NCBI RefSeq assembly: GCF_035645195.1
Contig: NZ_DASQNA010000002.1
Location: 1 to 64,000, forward strand
Length of the DNA stretch: 64,000 bases
Source of the DNA: Paenibacillus sp.
Lineage (GTDB): Bacteria > Bacillota > Bacilli > Paenibacillales > YIM-B00363
Direction: 5' to 3'
Positions within the stretch are counted from its first letter, which is position 1, and each line of letters begins with the position of its first letter. This document shows, piece after piece, positions 27,449-36,089 of the stretch. The notes below the pieces were generated by a model that was not told the origin of the DNA, ran no database searches, and saw only the letters and a list, made by a program, of their open reading frames with translations. The translations under genes and the position numbers were made by a program.

Positions 27449-29476
27449 ATGAAATGGATCAAATCAAACCGCTGGCGCCCGATCGCGCTGGCCGGAACGG
27501 CCTTCGTCGTCTGGGTGGCGCTGTGGGGAGAGCTCGGCGGCCCTGGCGGCGGCGAAGCTTTCGAAGCGGTGCCCGTCTTCGGACAGGCGCCCGACGCGGC
27601 GAAGCCGGCGCCGAAACCGAATCCCGCGCCGAGCCCGAACGCCGTTCCCCCTGTGCCGGAGAAGCCGCCGGCGCCCAAGCCGATGAGCAACCGCCTCGTC
27701 GAGTACCATATCGGCGTCGCGCTGGACGCCGAGGCGAAGACGCTGCACGGCACGCAAACCGTCACCTGGCGCAACCCGGGCAAGCAGAAGGTCCAGGAGC
27801 TGTACTTCCATCTGTATCCGAACGCGTTCGAATCCGACCGCACGACGTTCATGCGGGAATCGGGCGGCAAGCTGCGGGAAGACGAGCGAACGGGCGACGG
27901 CGTCGGTTCGATGACCGTCTCTTCCGTGGAAACGTCCGACGGTCTCGACCTGACGCCGCGGATCGCCTTCGAGCAGCCGGACGACGGCAACAAAGCGGAC
28001 CGGACGGTGATGAAGCTCCGCCTGCCGAAACCGGTCGCGCCGAACGAAACGGTCACGCTGAGGATGTCCTTCGCGGTGAAACTTCCCGAAGTGTTCGCCC
28101 GCATGGGGTACAAGGGCGAATTCGTCATGGCCGGGCAGTGGTTCCCGAAGCTCGCGGTATACGAGCCCGCCGGCACCCGCGGCCGCACGGCCGAAGGCTG
28201 GAACATTCATCAGTATCACGGCAATTCCGAGTTTTACTCCGATTTCGGCATCTATAACGTCAAAATCAAAGTGCCGGCCGACTACGTCGTGGCGGCCACC
28301 GGCTTCCCGCCGAAGCCCGCCGTCGCGGACAAAGCGTCCGGCACGAAAACGTACCATTTCTACGCCGACGACGTGCACGACTTCGCTTGGGCCGCGTCGC
28401 CGAACTTCGTGTACGCGGAAGAGCCGTTCTCGGCGCCGAACGTGCCGGGCGTCAAAATCAAGCTGTACCTCGACCCGAAGCATCTAGAGTTGAAAGAGCG
28501 CTATATGTACGCGGCGAAGAAAGCGTTGGAGCATTACAGCGCATGGTACGGGCCGTATCCGTACAGCACGCTATCCGTCGTCGTGCCTCCCGCGGGCGCC
28601 GGCGGCGCCGGCGGCATGGAGTATCCGACGCTCATCACGGCGTGGGCCGCGGACGACGCCGACCTCGGCTACGAGCTGGAGCGCGTCGTCGTGCACGAGA
28701 TCGGCCACCAGTATTGGTACGGCATCGTCGCCAGCAACGAGTTCGAGGAAGCGTGGCTGGACGAAGGCTTCACGTCGTACGCCGAAGATAAGCTCATGGA
28801 AGCGGAATACGGGCTGACGCCGAACACGACCCTCGAAGCAAGTTATATGACGAACCCCGCCTCCCTCACCCGCTTCTCGTGGAACTTCAACAACCACGAT
28901 CATTATGCGGACAATGTGTATATCCGGGGGAAGCTCGTGCTGCTGGCGATGGAGAAAGAAATCGGGGAAGCGCAAATGAAGCGCGTGCTGCGCACGTACT
29001 TCGACCGCTACAAGTTCCGCCATCCGTCGACCGGCGATTTCCAGAAGACGGTGGAAGACGTCACGAAGCGGAGCTGGGCGCCGTTCTTCGACCAATTCGT
29101 GTACGGCGACCAAATGGTCGATTACGCGGTGGAGCGCATCGAGCGCGTCCCGTCGGAGCCGAATCAGTACGCGTACCGGGTCACCGTGGCCGGGCGCAGC
29201 GGCAAGGACGGCCCCGTCTCGGTGCGATTCGCCTACGAAGACGGCCAATCGATCGTGCAGGAATGGAACGGCGAAGAGGACCGGATCGTGTTCACCCTGC
29301 CGCCGCACGGCGCGAAGCTGCGCCACGTCGTCGTCGACCCGGATTGGGGAGTCGTGCTCGAGCATAAGCGGTACAACAATTTCATGAAAACCGACGTCGA
29401 CGACAAGCTCGAAACGCGGTGGACGATGGGCGTCTCCAAGCTGATCGAAGCGCTCCTCGGCACGCTGGCGTGGTAG
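27449..29476 (+). CDS. M1 family zinc metallopeptidase, membrane anchored
   Basis: About 675 aa. An N-terminal hydrophobic anchor (IALAGTAFVVWVALWG) is followed by an Ala/Pro-rich linker (APDAAKPAPKPNPAPSPNA). An M1-type N-terminal beta domain follows (VEYHIGVALDAEAKTLHGTQTVTWRN). The active site is VVHEIGHQYWYGIVASNEFEEAWLDEGF: HExxH near 416 and the third zinc ligand Glu 19 residues on. Gly-rich GGMEYPTLI corresponds to the GxMEN substrate loop. It probably faces the outside of the cell as an aminopeptidase. The ATG at 27449 has GGGGTG 6 nt upstream. A membrane protein gene follows 31 nt later. Confidence 0.9.
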   Translation: MKWIKSNRWRPIALAGTAFVVWVALWGELGGPGGGEAFEAVPVFGQAPDAAKPAPKPNPAPSPNAVPPVPEKPPAPKPMSNRLVEYHIGVALDAEAKTLHGTQTVTWRNPGKQKVQELYFHLYPNAFESDRTTFMRESGGKLREDERTGDGVGSMTVSSVETSDGLDLTPRIAFEQPDDGNKADRTVMKLRLPKPVAPNETVTLRMSFAVKLPEVFARMGYKGEFVMAGQWFPKLAVYEPAGTRGRTAEGWNIHQYHGNSEFYSDFGIYNVKIKVPADYVVAATGFPPKPAVADKASGTKTYHFYADDVHDFAWAASPNFVYAEEPFSAPNVPGVKIKLYLDPKHLELKERYMYAAKKALEHYSAWYGPYPYSTLSVVVPPAGAGGAGGMEYPTLITAWAADDADLGYELERVVVHEIGHQYWYGIVASNEFEEAWLDEGFTSYAEDKLMEAEYGLTPNTTLEASYMTNPASLTRFSWNFNNHDHYADNVYIRGKLVLLAMEKEIGEAQMKRVLRTYFDRYKFRHPSTGDFQKTVEDVTKRSWAPFFDQFVYGDQMVDYAVERIERVPSEPNQYAYRVTVAGRSGKDGPVSVRFAYEDGQSIVQEWNGEEDRIVFTLPPHGAKLRHVVVDPDWGVVLEHKRYNNFMKTDVDDKLETRWTMGVSKLIEALLGTLAW

Positions 29477-29507
29477 TCGAAACCATTATCGAAAGGAGGC
29501 GCGCCGC

Positions 29508-30326
29508 ATGTGGCAGTACGCCAAATCGGGCTGGACCGCCGCCCGCCGCAATTGGTTCCTGATCATGCTCTTATTCCTATATCAATACGCTTGGGGCTTC
29601 GCGATCTTCAAGTACGTCAAGTCGGTCGTCGTCCCGCTCCTTCACCGTTATCCCGGCGGGGAGCTGCCGGCGTCCGCCGGCCGACTGTTTTGGCTGGAGG
29701 CGGAATTCCAGCTCGTCAAAACCGATTTGATCGCGCCGTACGCCTGGACGCTGGGGACGATCCTGATCGTCCGGATGCTGCTCACGCCCCTCCTCAACGC
29801 CGGCATTCTCAACGTACTGGAGAACGGCCGAGGCGGCCGGCGCAAAGCGTTCGCGCAAGGCGTGAAGTCGCACGCGAAGCCGTTCCTGCTGCTGTACGGC
29901 GCCCAGTCGCTGCTCACGCTCGCCCCGCTGCTGTGGGTCGCGCCGCGCGCGTTCGACGCCGCCGCGGCGGCCGGCGATTGGACGTCCATCGCCTCCGCCC
30001 TGCTCCCGTACGCCGCCGGCTGGATCGCGTACCAAGGCGCGCTCGACCTCGCCGCGCTCTACGTCGGCTTCGGCATCGTCGGCGGCCGCGGCGCCCTGCC
30101 GGGACTCGCCGTGTTCGTCCGGCGCGCGGTGCCGATCGTCGCCCTCGCGCTGATCGTGTACGCGATCACCTTCGCCATCGGGTTGGCGGCCGCGGCGCTC
30201 TCCTTGTGGTGGGCCGGATTCTTCGCGGTCCTCCTGCATCAATCGTTCCCGTTCGTGCGCGCGCTGCTGAAGCTGTGGGGCATCCAGGCGCAGTTCCACT
30301 ACTGGTCCGACCGCAAGCCTGTATGA
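29508..30326 (+). CDS. Polytopic membrane protein of unknown function
   Basis: 272 aa with about five to six membrane segments: WFLIMLLFLYQYAWGFAIF, YAWTLGTILIVRMLLTPLL, FLLLYGAQSLLTLAPLLWV, LLPYAAGWIAYQGALDLAAL, and VPIVALALIVYAITFAIGLAAAALSLWWAGFFAVLL. No catalytic motif is visible. AAGGAGGC precedes the ATG, and it follows the M1 peptidase gene by 31 nt, so they are likely one operon. Confidence 0.75.
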   Translation: MWQYAKSGWTAARRNWFLIMLLFLYQYAWGFAIFKYVKSVVVPLLHRYPGGELPASAGRLFWLEAEFQLVKTDLIAPYAWTLGTILIVRMLLTPLLNAGILNVLENGRGGRRKAFAQGVKSHAKPFLLLYGAQSLLTLAPLLWVAPRAFDAAAAAGDWTSIASALLPYAAGWIAYQGALDLAALYVGFGIVGGRGALPGLAVFVRRAVPIVALALIVYAITFAIGLAAAALSLWWAGFFAVLLHQSFPFVRALLKLWGIQAQFHYWSDRKPV

Positions 30327-30333
30327 AATAATA

Positions 30334-30359
30334 GGGGCGGCCTCCTTCGCGGCCGCCCC
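30334..30359 (+). terminator. Hairpin after the membrane protein gene
   Basis: GGGGCGGCC and GGCCGCCCC pair perfectly around an 8-nt loop just after the stop. The T-run is poor (GTCATGCTTTC). Confidence 0.5.
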
Positions 30360-30399
30360 GTCATGCTTTCTGCAGCACCGAGCTCTGATAGCCCCGACG

Positions 30400-30484
30400 T
30401 CAGCCCCTCCATTTCGACCGGCAGCCTTCCACCGCCTCATCGTACGTCCATCCGAACAAATCCCCGTAGACCGTAGATCGACAT
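30400..30484 (-). pseudogene. Possible 25-codon small ORF disrupted by a 7-bp tandem duplication
   Basis: On the minus strand an ATG at 30484, with GGGGG 5 nt upstream, starts MSIYG. The frame then shifts because TCTACGG is present twice in tandem (30477-30471 and 30470-30464). Removing one copy gives a continuous ORF that goes on DLFGWTYDEAVEGC and ends KWRG at TGA 30402-30400, 25 codons in all. It could be a broken small-protein gene, or chance. I recognise no family. The rest of 30360-30640 holds nothing else I can support. Confidence 0.3.
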
Positions 30485-30710
30485 CGTTTCCCCCGGATCC
30501 GTCGATTCGACTTCGAATCGGGCCGCCTTTGCGCGCTCCCCTCTCTCCCGCCCCAGATGTTCACCCGTCATTTTCTATGAATCTATGCCGATGCCATCGC
30601 CCGTTTTGCGATTCTATCGGAACTTCAATTGATCACCTGAATATTTTGCTAGAATAGGAGGATTTCGACGAACGCTGTCGAATACGAATTAGGTCGAAAA
30701 TATCACTGCC

Positions 30711-30842
30711 AAAATTTCCGGCGCGTCTCGCCTCGCTTCGGAAATACGGGGGAACCATGTTGGGTGAATTGATCTCGCAATCAGGGATCATAGGGAACCT
30801 TCAACCGAACCCTTAAGCTAACCTCGTCGGCATCGGAAGGGG
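30711..30842 (+). ncRNA. Cyclic di-AMP riboswitch (ydaO/yuaA type)
   Basis: Conserved blocks of the ydaO-yuaA class appear in order: ACGGGGGAACCA (30746-30757), TTGGGTGAA (30760-30768), AGGGAACCTTCAACCGAACCC (about 30792-30812) and AAGCTAACCTCGTCGGCAT (30815-30833). The class binds c-di-AMP and usually switches off cell-wall hydrolase and potassium genes; the next gene is an NlpC/P60 hydrolase, a typical target. The ribosome binding site GGAAGGGG (30835-30842) abuts and partly joins the closing stem. No terminator lies between the aptamer and the start codon. Confidence 0.92.
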
Positions 30843-30849
30843 TATACAA

Positions 30850-31419
30850 TTGAAGAAGGCAGCATCTTTCCTGCTGGCGATGTCCATCGCGTTCGGCGCG
30901 TTCGCCGGTTCCGCTTCGGCAACGACGGACCTGCGGGCGGCGATCGATCCGCTCATCGGCATCGATTACAAGTACGGCGGCTCGACGACGAGCGGCTTCG
31001 ACTGCTCCGGCTTTACCAGCTACGTCTTCGCGAAATTCGGCATCGACCTGCCGCGGCGTTCCGTCGATCAGGCGGCGATCGGCACGAAGGTGGCGAAGGA
31101 CGAGCTCCGCCCAGGCGACCTCGTGTTCTTCAACACGAACGGCAAGACGATCTCCCATGCGGGCATTTACTTGGGCAACGGGAAATTCGCCCATGCGTCC
31201 AGTTCCCGCGGCGTGGCGATCGGCGATATGAACGACAGCTACTATTCCACGCGTTACGTGACGGCGCGTCGGATCCTCGACCAAACGAAGTACGAAAAAA
31301 TCGCGGTCGAGGCGCCGGCGGTCGAAGTTTCGGCAGTCCCGGCTGCCCCGGCAGCGGACGCGGCCGACGTCGCCCGTACGACGGAAGCCTCCGAGCTTGC
31401 CGCCGAACACGGTTTGTAA
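30850..31419 (+). CDS. Secreted NlpC/P60 family peptidoglycan hydrolase
   Basis: 189 aa. A signal peptide (MKKAASFLLAMSIAFGAFAGSASA, cleavage after about residue 24) leads into an NlpC/P60 domain with catalytic Cys in TSGFDCSGFTSYVF, His in TISHAGIYLGNGKFAHAS, and the RPGDLVFF motif. It would cut stem-peptide bonds (D-Glu to diamino acid type) in the wall. An Ala/Val-rich C-terminal tail (about 150-189) has no known domain. The start is TTG with GGAAGGGG 7 nt upstream, inside the riboswitch region, so c-di-AMP probably represses it. Confidence 0.92.
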   Translation: MKKAASFLLAMSIAFGAFAGSASATTDLRAAIDPLIGIDYKYGGSTTSGFDCSGFTSYVFAKFGIDLPRRSVDQAAIGTKVAKDELRPGDLVFFNTNGKTISHAGIYLGNGKFAHASSSRGVAIGDMNDSYYSTRYVTARRILDQTKYEKIAVEAPAVEVSAVPAAPAADAADVARTTEASELAAEHGL

Positions 31420-31430
31420 TTCGCACGCCG

Positions 31431-31470
31431 AATCCCCCGGCCGCGCTTTCGCGGCGCCGGGGGATTTTTC
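31431..31470 (+). terminator. Terminator of the NlpC/P60 gene
   Basis: AATCCCCCGGC...GCCGGGGGATTTTT: a long stem with a GC-rich inner loop followed by T5. The region to 31729 has a CATAAT -10-like box near 31663 but no other gene. Confidence 0.92.
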
Positions 31471-31729
31471 CGTTCTGCGCCCATCGTCCCAAGCCCAACG
31501 ACCCGATATCCCCTGCCCCCCCTCTCGCAAGACCCTTGCCTCGACTCCGTTTTACATGGTTCTACGCGACAAACAAGTGCCGATGCTCCCAACTCTTTTC
31601 CCAATGTGCACGCAAATTCCTGTTTTTGTTACCTGACTCACAGAATCCGTAGGACCTCTGTGGCATAATACGGAAACGGCGGTGTGCAGTCCCGCGAAAA
31701 ATGAAGTTTTTTGAAGGTGTGTGAGTGTA

Positions 31730-32845
31730 ATGAGATTAGTGACCATCGATTCATGCGCACCGGGCATGAAACTCGGCAGAGCGATCCTGTCGGACGAAGG
31801 CCAAGTGCTGCTCGGTTATGGATACGAATTGACGCAAGGCATTATCAACCGGCTGCGGAATATGGGCGTCCACCAGCTGTACATCGACGACCCCCGCACC
31901 GAAGACATCGTGATCGAAGAGACGCTCCGCGAGGAAACGCGGCGCGCCGTCCACTATTCGCTTATGCAATGCATGGATTATATCCAAGCGGGCGGCCCGG
32001 CCGGCGGCGGACGCACCGTGACCTTCTCCCGGCTCGTCCACGACAGCGTCCGCCTGATCGTCGACGACATTATGTACAGCCGGCATGTGCCGATCGTGCA
32101 TATTCGGGACACGGCGTCGACCGTCGACAGCGTCGGGCACCATTTTTGCAACAACGCGTTGAACGTCGCCGTGTTCGCCAGCAAGCTGGCGCTCGGCGAA
32201 GGCGCGAGCGCGGACGAACTGCGTACGATGTGCGCCGCCGCGCTGTTTCACGACGTCGGCAAGCTGCTGCTCCCGAAATCGCTGCTGACGAAGCGCGCGA
32301 AGCTGACCGAAGAAGAGATGAAAGAAATCCGCAGACATACCGAGCTGGGCTACAAGCTGCTGAAGGACGACGGCAGCGTGTCGCTCGTCGCCGCTCAATG
32401 CGCGCTCCAGCACCATGAACGCATGGACGGACTCGGATACCCTTACGGTTTGAAAGGAAACGACATCCACCCGTATGCGAAACTGATCGGCATGATCGAC
32501 GCTTACGACGCTTTAATCAGCCCCAGAAGCTACCGCAACGCGATGCTGCCTCACGAAGCGCTAGATTATCTTTACGCCAACGTGGAAAGAGCGTATGATC
32601 GTTGTAGAGTAGAGCAATTCCGCAACAAGGTGGCTATTTTCCCTCCGGGGACGGCCGTCACATTGAACACCGGTGAACAAGGAGTTGTCTCCCGTATCGA
32701 CGCGTCGTGCTTGCAGCGGCCGACCGTTCGCGTCTTGACCAACCCAGCCGGTGAAGAGCTGAAGACCCCCTACGAATTACAGCTCACGAAACATTTGAAC
32801 ATCATGATCCGATCCGTAGGCGACACTCCTTCCTTCGCTTGCTGA
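31730..32845 (+). CDS. HD-GYP domain protein, probable c-di-GMP phosphodiesterase
   Basis: About 371 aa. The N-terminal region (MRLVTIDSCAPGMKLGRAILSDEGQVLLG) is usual in this family. The HD-GYP domain keeps its catalytic residues: HHFCNNALNVAVFASKLAL, the HD pair in ALFHDVGKLLLP, and HHERMDGLGYPYGLKGNDIHPYAKLIGMIDAYDAL containing the HHExxDGxGYP signature. It therefore probably degrades c-di-GMP. A C-terminal beta domain (FPPGTAVTLNTGEQGVVSRID) resembles those of B. subtilis-type HD-GYP proteins. The ATG at 31730 has AAGGTG 10 nt upstream. A Crp/Fnr regulator gene follows 36 nt later. Confidence 0.92.
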   Translation: MRLVTIDSCAPGMKLGRAILSDEGQVLLGYGYELTQGIINRLRNMGVHQLYIDDPRTEDIVIEETLREETRRAVHYSLMQCMDYIQAGGPAGGGRTVTFSRLVHDSVRLIVDDIMYSRHVPIVHIRDTASTVDSVGHHFCNNALNVAVFASKLALGEGASADELRTMCAAALFHDVGKLLLPKSLLTKRAKLTEEEMKEIRRHTELGYKLLKDDGSVSLVAAQCALQHHERMDGLGYPYGLKGNDIHPYAKLIGMIDAYDALISPRSYRNAMLPHEALDYLYANVERAYDRCRVEQFRNKVAIFPPGTAVTLNTGEQGVVSRIDASCLQRPTVRVLTNPAGEELKTPYELQLTKHLNIMIRSVGDTPSFAC

Positions 32846-32881
32846 CGAACATTCTCGCTGCGGAAAGGCTGTCCACTGCCT

Positions 32882-33568
32882 ATGAATGCAATTGTCGGAT
32901 TGCTTCGCAACGTCCCTCTGTTTCAGGACTTGTCGGATGAGGAGCTTCTCGCGATCGGTCCGCTGTTCCAGGAAACCAAATGGCCTCGCGGCAAGCTGCT
33001 CTTCATGGAAGGCGACCCGGGCGACGAGCTGTTCATCCTCAAATCCGGCGTCGTGAAAATTTACCGCTTCGACGATGACAAGGAAATTATATTAGCGCTG
33101 TTCGGCCCGGGCGATTTTTTCGGCGAAATGGCGCTCATCCAGCCGGCTCTTAACCGCTCCGCCACCGCGGAAACGTTGGAGTCTTGTTTGGTTTTTTCGA
33201 TGAAGCGGTCCGTGTTTTACGATTTCATGGAGAAGCACCCGCGCGTATGCATCAAGCTGCTCGAGGTGACGGCGCAGCGGCTCCGCAACGCGAACGATCA
33301 AATCTATAATTTGACGTTCTTGGACGTGCGGCAGCGCATCATTCGCACCATTCTGCGGCTCGCGGAGGAACGGGGCGTGAAGCAGGGCGCCGGCTTGCTG
33401 GTGGACATTCGCATGACGCATCAGCAGCTGGCCAGCTTCGCCGGCACGGCGCGGGAATCGGCGACGAAGGTGCTGCAGGAGCTGTCCGAGGAAGGCTTGA
33501 TCGCGGTCGAAAAGAAGCGCATTTATTTGCCCGACCATCGGAAATTGAGGGAAATGGCGGGAATGTGA
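32882..33568 (+). CDS. Crp/Fnr family transcriptional regulator
   Basis: 228 aa. A cyclic-nucleotide-binding-type domain (GKLLFMEGDPGDELFILKSGVVKIYR ... GPGDFFGEMALIQPALNRSATAETLE) and a C-terminal winged helix (MTHQQLASFAGTARESATKVLQELSEEGLIAVEKKRIYL). There is no cysteine cluster of the FNR type. The phosphate-binding loop FGEMALIQPALNRSATA keeps the FGE and R..A residues, so a nucleotide or similar ligand is possible but not shown. Likely in one transcript with the HD-GYP gene. Confidence 0.92.
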   Translation: MNAIVGLLRNVPLFQDLSDEELLAIGPLFQETKWPRGKLLFMEGDPGDELFILKSGVVKIYRFDDDKEIILALFGPGDFFGEMALIQPALNRSATAETLESCLVFSMKRSVFYDFMEKHPRVCIKLLEVTAQRLRNANDQIYNLTFLDVRQRIIRTILRLAEERGVKQGAGLLVDIRMTHQQLASFAGTARESATKVLQELSEEGLIAVEKKRIYLPDHRKLREMAGM

Positions 33569-33591
33569 CCCCGCTGAAGGTTCCCGCCGCC

Positions 33592-33635
33592 AAGAAGGCT
33601 GCCGCCGCCGTGCTAACGGCCGCGGCAGCCTTCTT
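33592..33635 (+). terminator. Hairpin after the Crp/Fnr gene
   Basis: AAGAAGGCTGCCGC and GCGGCAGCCTTCTT form a perfect 14-bp stem. The T-rich part is within the 3' arm (CCTTCTT), as in many GC-rich terminators. Confidence 0.75.
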
Positions 33636-33695
33636 AGCCGTTATCGTATATAATAGGAAGAATGCTTTTACTAGACTTGGGAGGAAGTACTGCCG

Positions 33696-34451
33696 ATGAA
33701 GCTGGTCTCATGGAACGTCAACGGCCTGCGGGCCTGCATGAATAAAGGTTTCGCCGACTTTTTCAAGGCCATGGATGCGGACATGTTCTGCATTCAGGAA
33801 ACGAAGCTGCAGGAAGGGCAGATCGACCCAGCGCCGTTCGAAGGGTATTTCGCGTACTGGAACTATGCGGAGAAGAAAGGCTATTCCGGCACGGCGGTGT
33901 TTACGAAACGGGAGCCGCTGTCGGTGCGGTACGGATTGGAGGAGGATGCCGAGCCGGAGGGCCGCGTCCTGACGCTGGAGTACGACGATTTTTATCTCGT
34001 GAACGTGTATACGCCCAATGCGCGGCGCGACTTGTCCCGACTGGACTTCCGCCTCGAATGGGAGGAGCGGTTCCGCGGCTACTTGACAGAGCTCGACGCG
34101 CGCAAGCCCGTCGTCGTCTGCGGCGATCTCAACGTCGCCCACCAGGAGATCGACATCAAGAACGCCAAATCGAATCGCGGCAATTCCGGCTTCACGGACG
34201 AAGAGCGCGAGAAAATGACGCGACTGCTCGACGCGGGCTTCGTGGACACGTTCCGCCATCTGCATCCCGACCGGGGAGACATGTACACGTGGTGGTCGTT
34301 CATGCCGAAGGTGCGGGAGCGCAACATCGGCTGGCGCATCGACTACTTCTTGATTTCGCGGCGGCTGACCGACCGGCTCGTCGACGCCGGCATCGAATCC
34401 AGCGTCATGGGCAGCGACCACTGCCCGATCACGCTGGAGTTGTCGGAGTAA
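33696..34451 (+). CDS. exoA: Exodeoxyribonuclease III (AP endonuclease)
   Basis: 251 aa. Base-excision repair enzyme that cuts at abasic sites and degrades DNA 3' to 5'. Motifs are MKLVSWNVNGLRA (Asn), FCIQETKLQ (metal-binding Glu), VYTPNARRDLSRLDFRLEWE (Tyr), VVCGDLNVAHQEIDIKN (Asp/Asn pair), TWWSF and the C-terminal GSDHCPI (catalytic Asp-His). Full length. It is convergent with the rhodanese gene, only 3 nt apart. Confidence 0.96.
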   Translation: MKLVSWNVNGLRACMNKGFADFFKAMDADMFCIQETKLQEGQIDPAPFEGYFAYWNYAEKKGYSGTAVFTKREPLSVRYGLEEDAEPEGRVLTLEYDDFYLVNVYTPNARRDLSRLDFRLEWEERFRGYLTELDARKPVVVCGDLNVAHQEIDIKNAKSNRGNSGFTDEEREKMTRLLDAGFVDTFRHLHPDRGDMYTWWSFMPKVRERNIGWRIDYFLISRRLTDRLVDAGIESSVMGSDHCPITLELSE

Positions 34452-34454
34452 TAA

Positions 34455-35327
34455 CTATTTATTGTCCCCCGTCGCGATCGGGCGCGTCGGGTCGCTGATC
34501 CAGTCGCTCCAGCTGCCCGCGTACAGCTTCACGTTCGTGAAGCCGACCTCGCGCAGCGCGAGCACGTTCGGGCACGCGGTGACGCCGGAGCCGCAGTACA
34601 CGATCACTTCTTCCGCGCCCTGCAGCGGCTCGAACCGCTTCATCTGCTCCTTCACCGGACGGAACCGGCCTTCCGCGTCGAGGTTCGCCTTCCAGAACGA
34701 ATGGCGCGCGCCCGGGATATGCCCGGCCGCCTTGTCGATCGGCTCGGCAAGCCCGCGGTACCGCGCTTCCTCCCGCGAATCGAGCAGCACGATGCGCCCT
34801 TCCTCGATGCGCTTCCGGTTCGCGGCGATATAGTCCGCCGTCGCCAGCCATTCGGAGCGGACGCGCGGAACGAAGCGAGCGTCGCTCGGCTGCGGCATTT
34901 CGCCTTCCCCGCTCGCCGTCGGATAGCCTGCCTGCTTCCAAGCCGCGAATCCGCCGTCCAGCACGTACGCTTCGTCATGGCCCATGTATGCGAGCAGCCA
35001 CCATAGCCGCGACGCCATCGCCCCGCCTTGATCGTCGTAGGCGATCACGCAGCGCCCGCTCGAGATCCCGAGCCGGGTGAACGTATCGGCCAGCGCGTCC
35101 GCGTCGGGCAGCGGGTGGCGTCCGCCGACGCCGTCCGGCCGCTTCGGCCCGGATAAATCCTTTTCCAAATCTAAATAATAGGCGCCAGGGATGTGTTCCG
35201 CAACGTAAGCGTCGGATCCCGACTGCGGCTGCCCCAGCGTGAATCGGCAGTCGATCCAAATCGCTTCGCGATGCTTCCATTTCGCGTATCCCCGTTCCGG
35301 ACTGACGACATGACGCATCCTCAACAC
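34455..35327 (-). CDS. Two-domain rhodanese sulfurtransferase
   Basis: 290 aa, two rhodanese folds. The first (IWIDCRFTLGQPQSG ... CVIAYDDQGGAMASRLWWLLAYMGHDEAYVLDGGFAAWKQAGYP) has Asp in place of the active Cys. The second ends in the active loop VYCGSGVTAC (CGSGVT), typical of thiosulfate or 3-mercaptopyruvate sulfurtransferases. Cytoplasmic. The physiological donor cannot be told. Confidence 0.92.
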   Translation of the reverse strand: MLRMRHVVSPERGYAKWKHREAIWIDCRFTLGQPQSGSDAYVAEHIPGAYYLDLEKDLSGPKRPDGVGGRHPLPDADALADTFTRLGISSGRCVIAYDDQGGAMASRLWWLLAYMGHDEAYVLDGGFAAWKQAGYPTASGEGEMPQPSDARFVPRVRSEWLATADYIAANRKRIEEGRIVLLDSREEARYRGLAEPIDKAAGHIPGARHSFWKANLDAEGRFRPVKEQMKRFEPLQGAEEVIVYCGSGVTACPNVLALREVGFTNVKLYAGSWSDWISDPTRPIATGDNK

Positions 35328-35455
35328 CCTTTCTTGTCTTAGAGAGAACCAAAGAGCAAGCGTTTTCTGCTATATTAACAGAAGGCCGCTGACGTGAGAA
35401 GTGTTGTACGCGGATTATCATCAAACTGTAATATTGCCCGTCCACGGAGGAAACT

Positions 35456-36016
35456 ATGAGCGAACGACCGCCCTACCGCCTCGAACCGATGACCGAACGC
35501 GACGCCGCCGCGATATCCGCGTGGCGGTACCCTCCGCCATACGACGCGTACGACTGGCTGCCGTGGGAGCAAGCCGCGGCGGAAAGACGCGATTACGCCG
35601 ATCCGGACGTGCGCGAGCGCCAATACCGCGCCGTGCGATGCGGGGACGAGCTGTGCGGCTTCGTCCAATGGTTCCCGCTCGCCGGAGAGGAAGGCGCGCC
35701 GATCGTCCGGCTCGGGCTCGGCCTGAAGCCCGATTGGTGCGGCCGGGGTCGAGGCGCCGGATTCGCCCGATTCGCGGCGCAAGCGACGGCCGAACGGCAT
35801 CTGGGGCATCGCATCGACCTCGAGGTCGCGAAAGACAACGCCCGCGCGATCGCCGCGTACGAGAAAGCCGGCTTTCGCGCCGTCGACGAATACGATCTGC
35901 CTCTACCCGGGCGCGGCATCGTCCCCGTCGTCAATATGATATGGCCGTTTCGGCCAACACTTACCACCGAAACCGATGGAAAATTCTCTACAAGATACGC
36001 TCCCCCCTGCCGATAA
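35456..36016 (+). CDS. GNAT family N-acetyltransferase
   Basis: 186 aa. An acetyl-CoA binding GNAT core: YRLEPMTERDAAAISAWRYPPPYDAYDWL at the start, LGLGLKPDWCGRGRGAGFARFAAQAT (the Q/RxxGxG/A pyrophosphate loop) and LEVAKDNARAIAAYEKAGFRAVDEYD. The substrate is unknown. GGAGG lies 7 nt before the ATG. The last 20 residues, after NMIWPFRP, read through less constrained sequence. Confidence 0.88.
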   Translation: MSERPPYRLEPMTERDAAAISAWRYPPPYDAYDWLPWEQAAAERRDYADPDVRERQYRAVRCGDELCGFVQWFPLAGEEGAPIVRLGLGLKPDWCGRGRGAGFARFAAQATAERHLGHRIDLEVAKDNARAIAAYEKAGFRAVDEYDLPLPGRGIVPVVNMIWPFRPTLTTETDGKFSTRYAPPCR

Positions 36017-36089
36017 TATAACGTAGAATTCTTTTACTAGGTCAAAAGTTAAGATAATATAAGACTACTGTTACACTGAGGAGCGTGTC

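Noticed and set aside
31471-31729. c-di-GMP riboswitch before the HD-GYP gene
   Set aside because: No conserved GEMM core blocks are seen; only a weak -10-like box.
35328-35455. Hairpin-like TTCTG...CAGAA before the GNAT gene
   Set aside because: Short arms and a loose loop; no clear role as terminator or operator.
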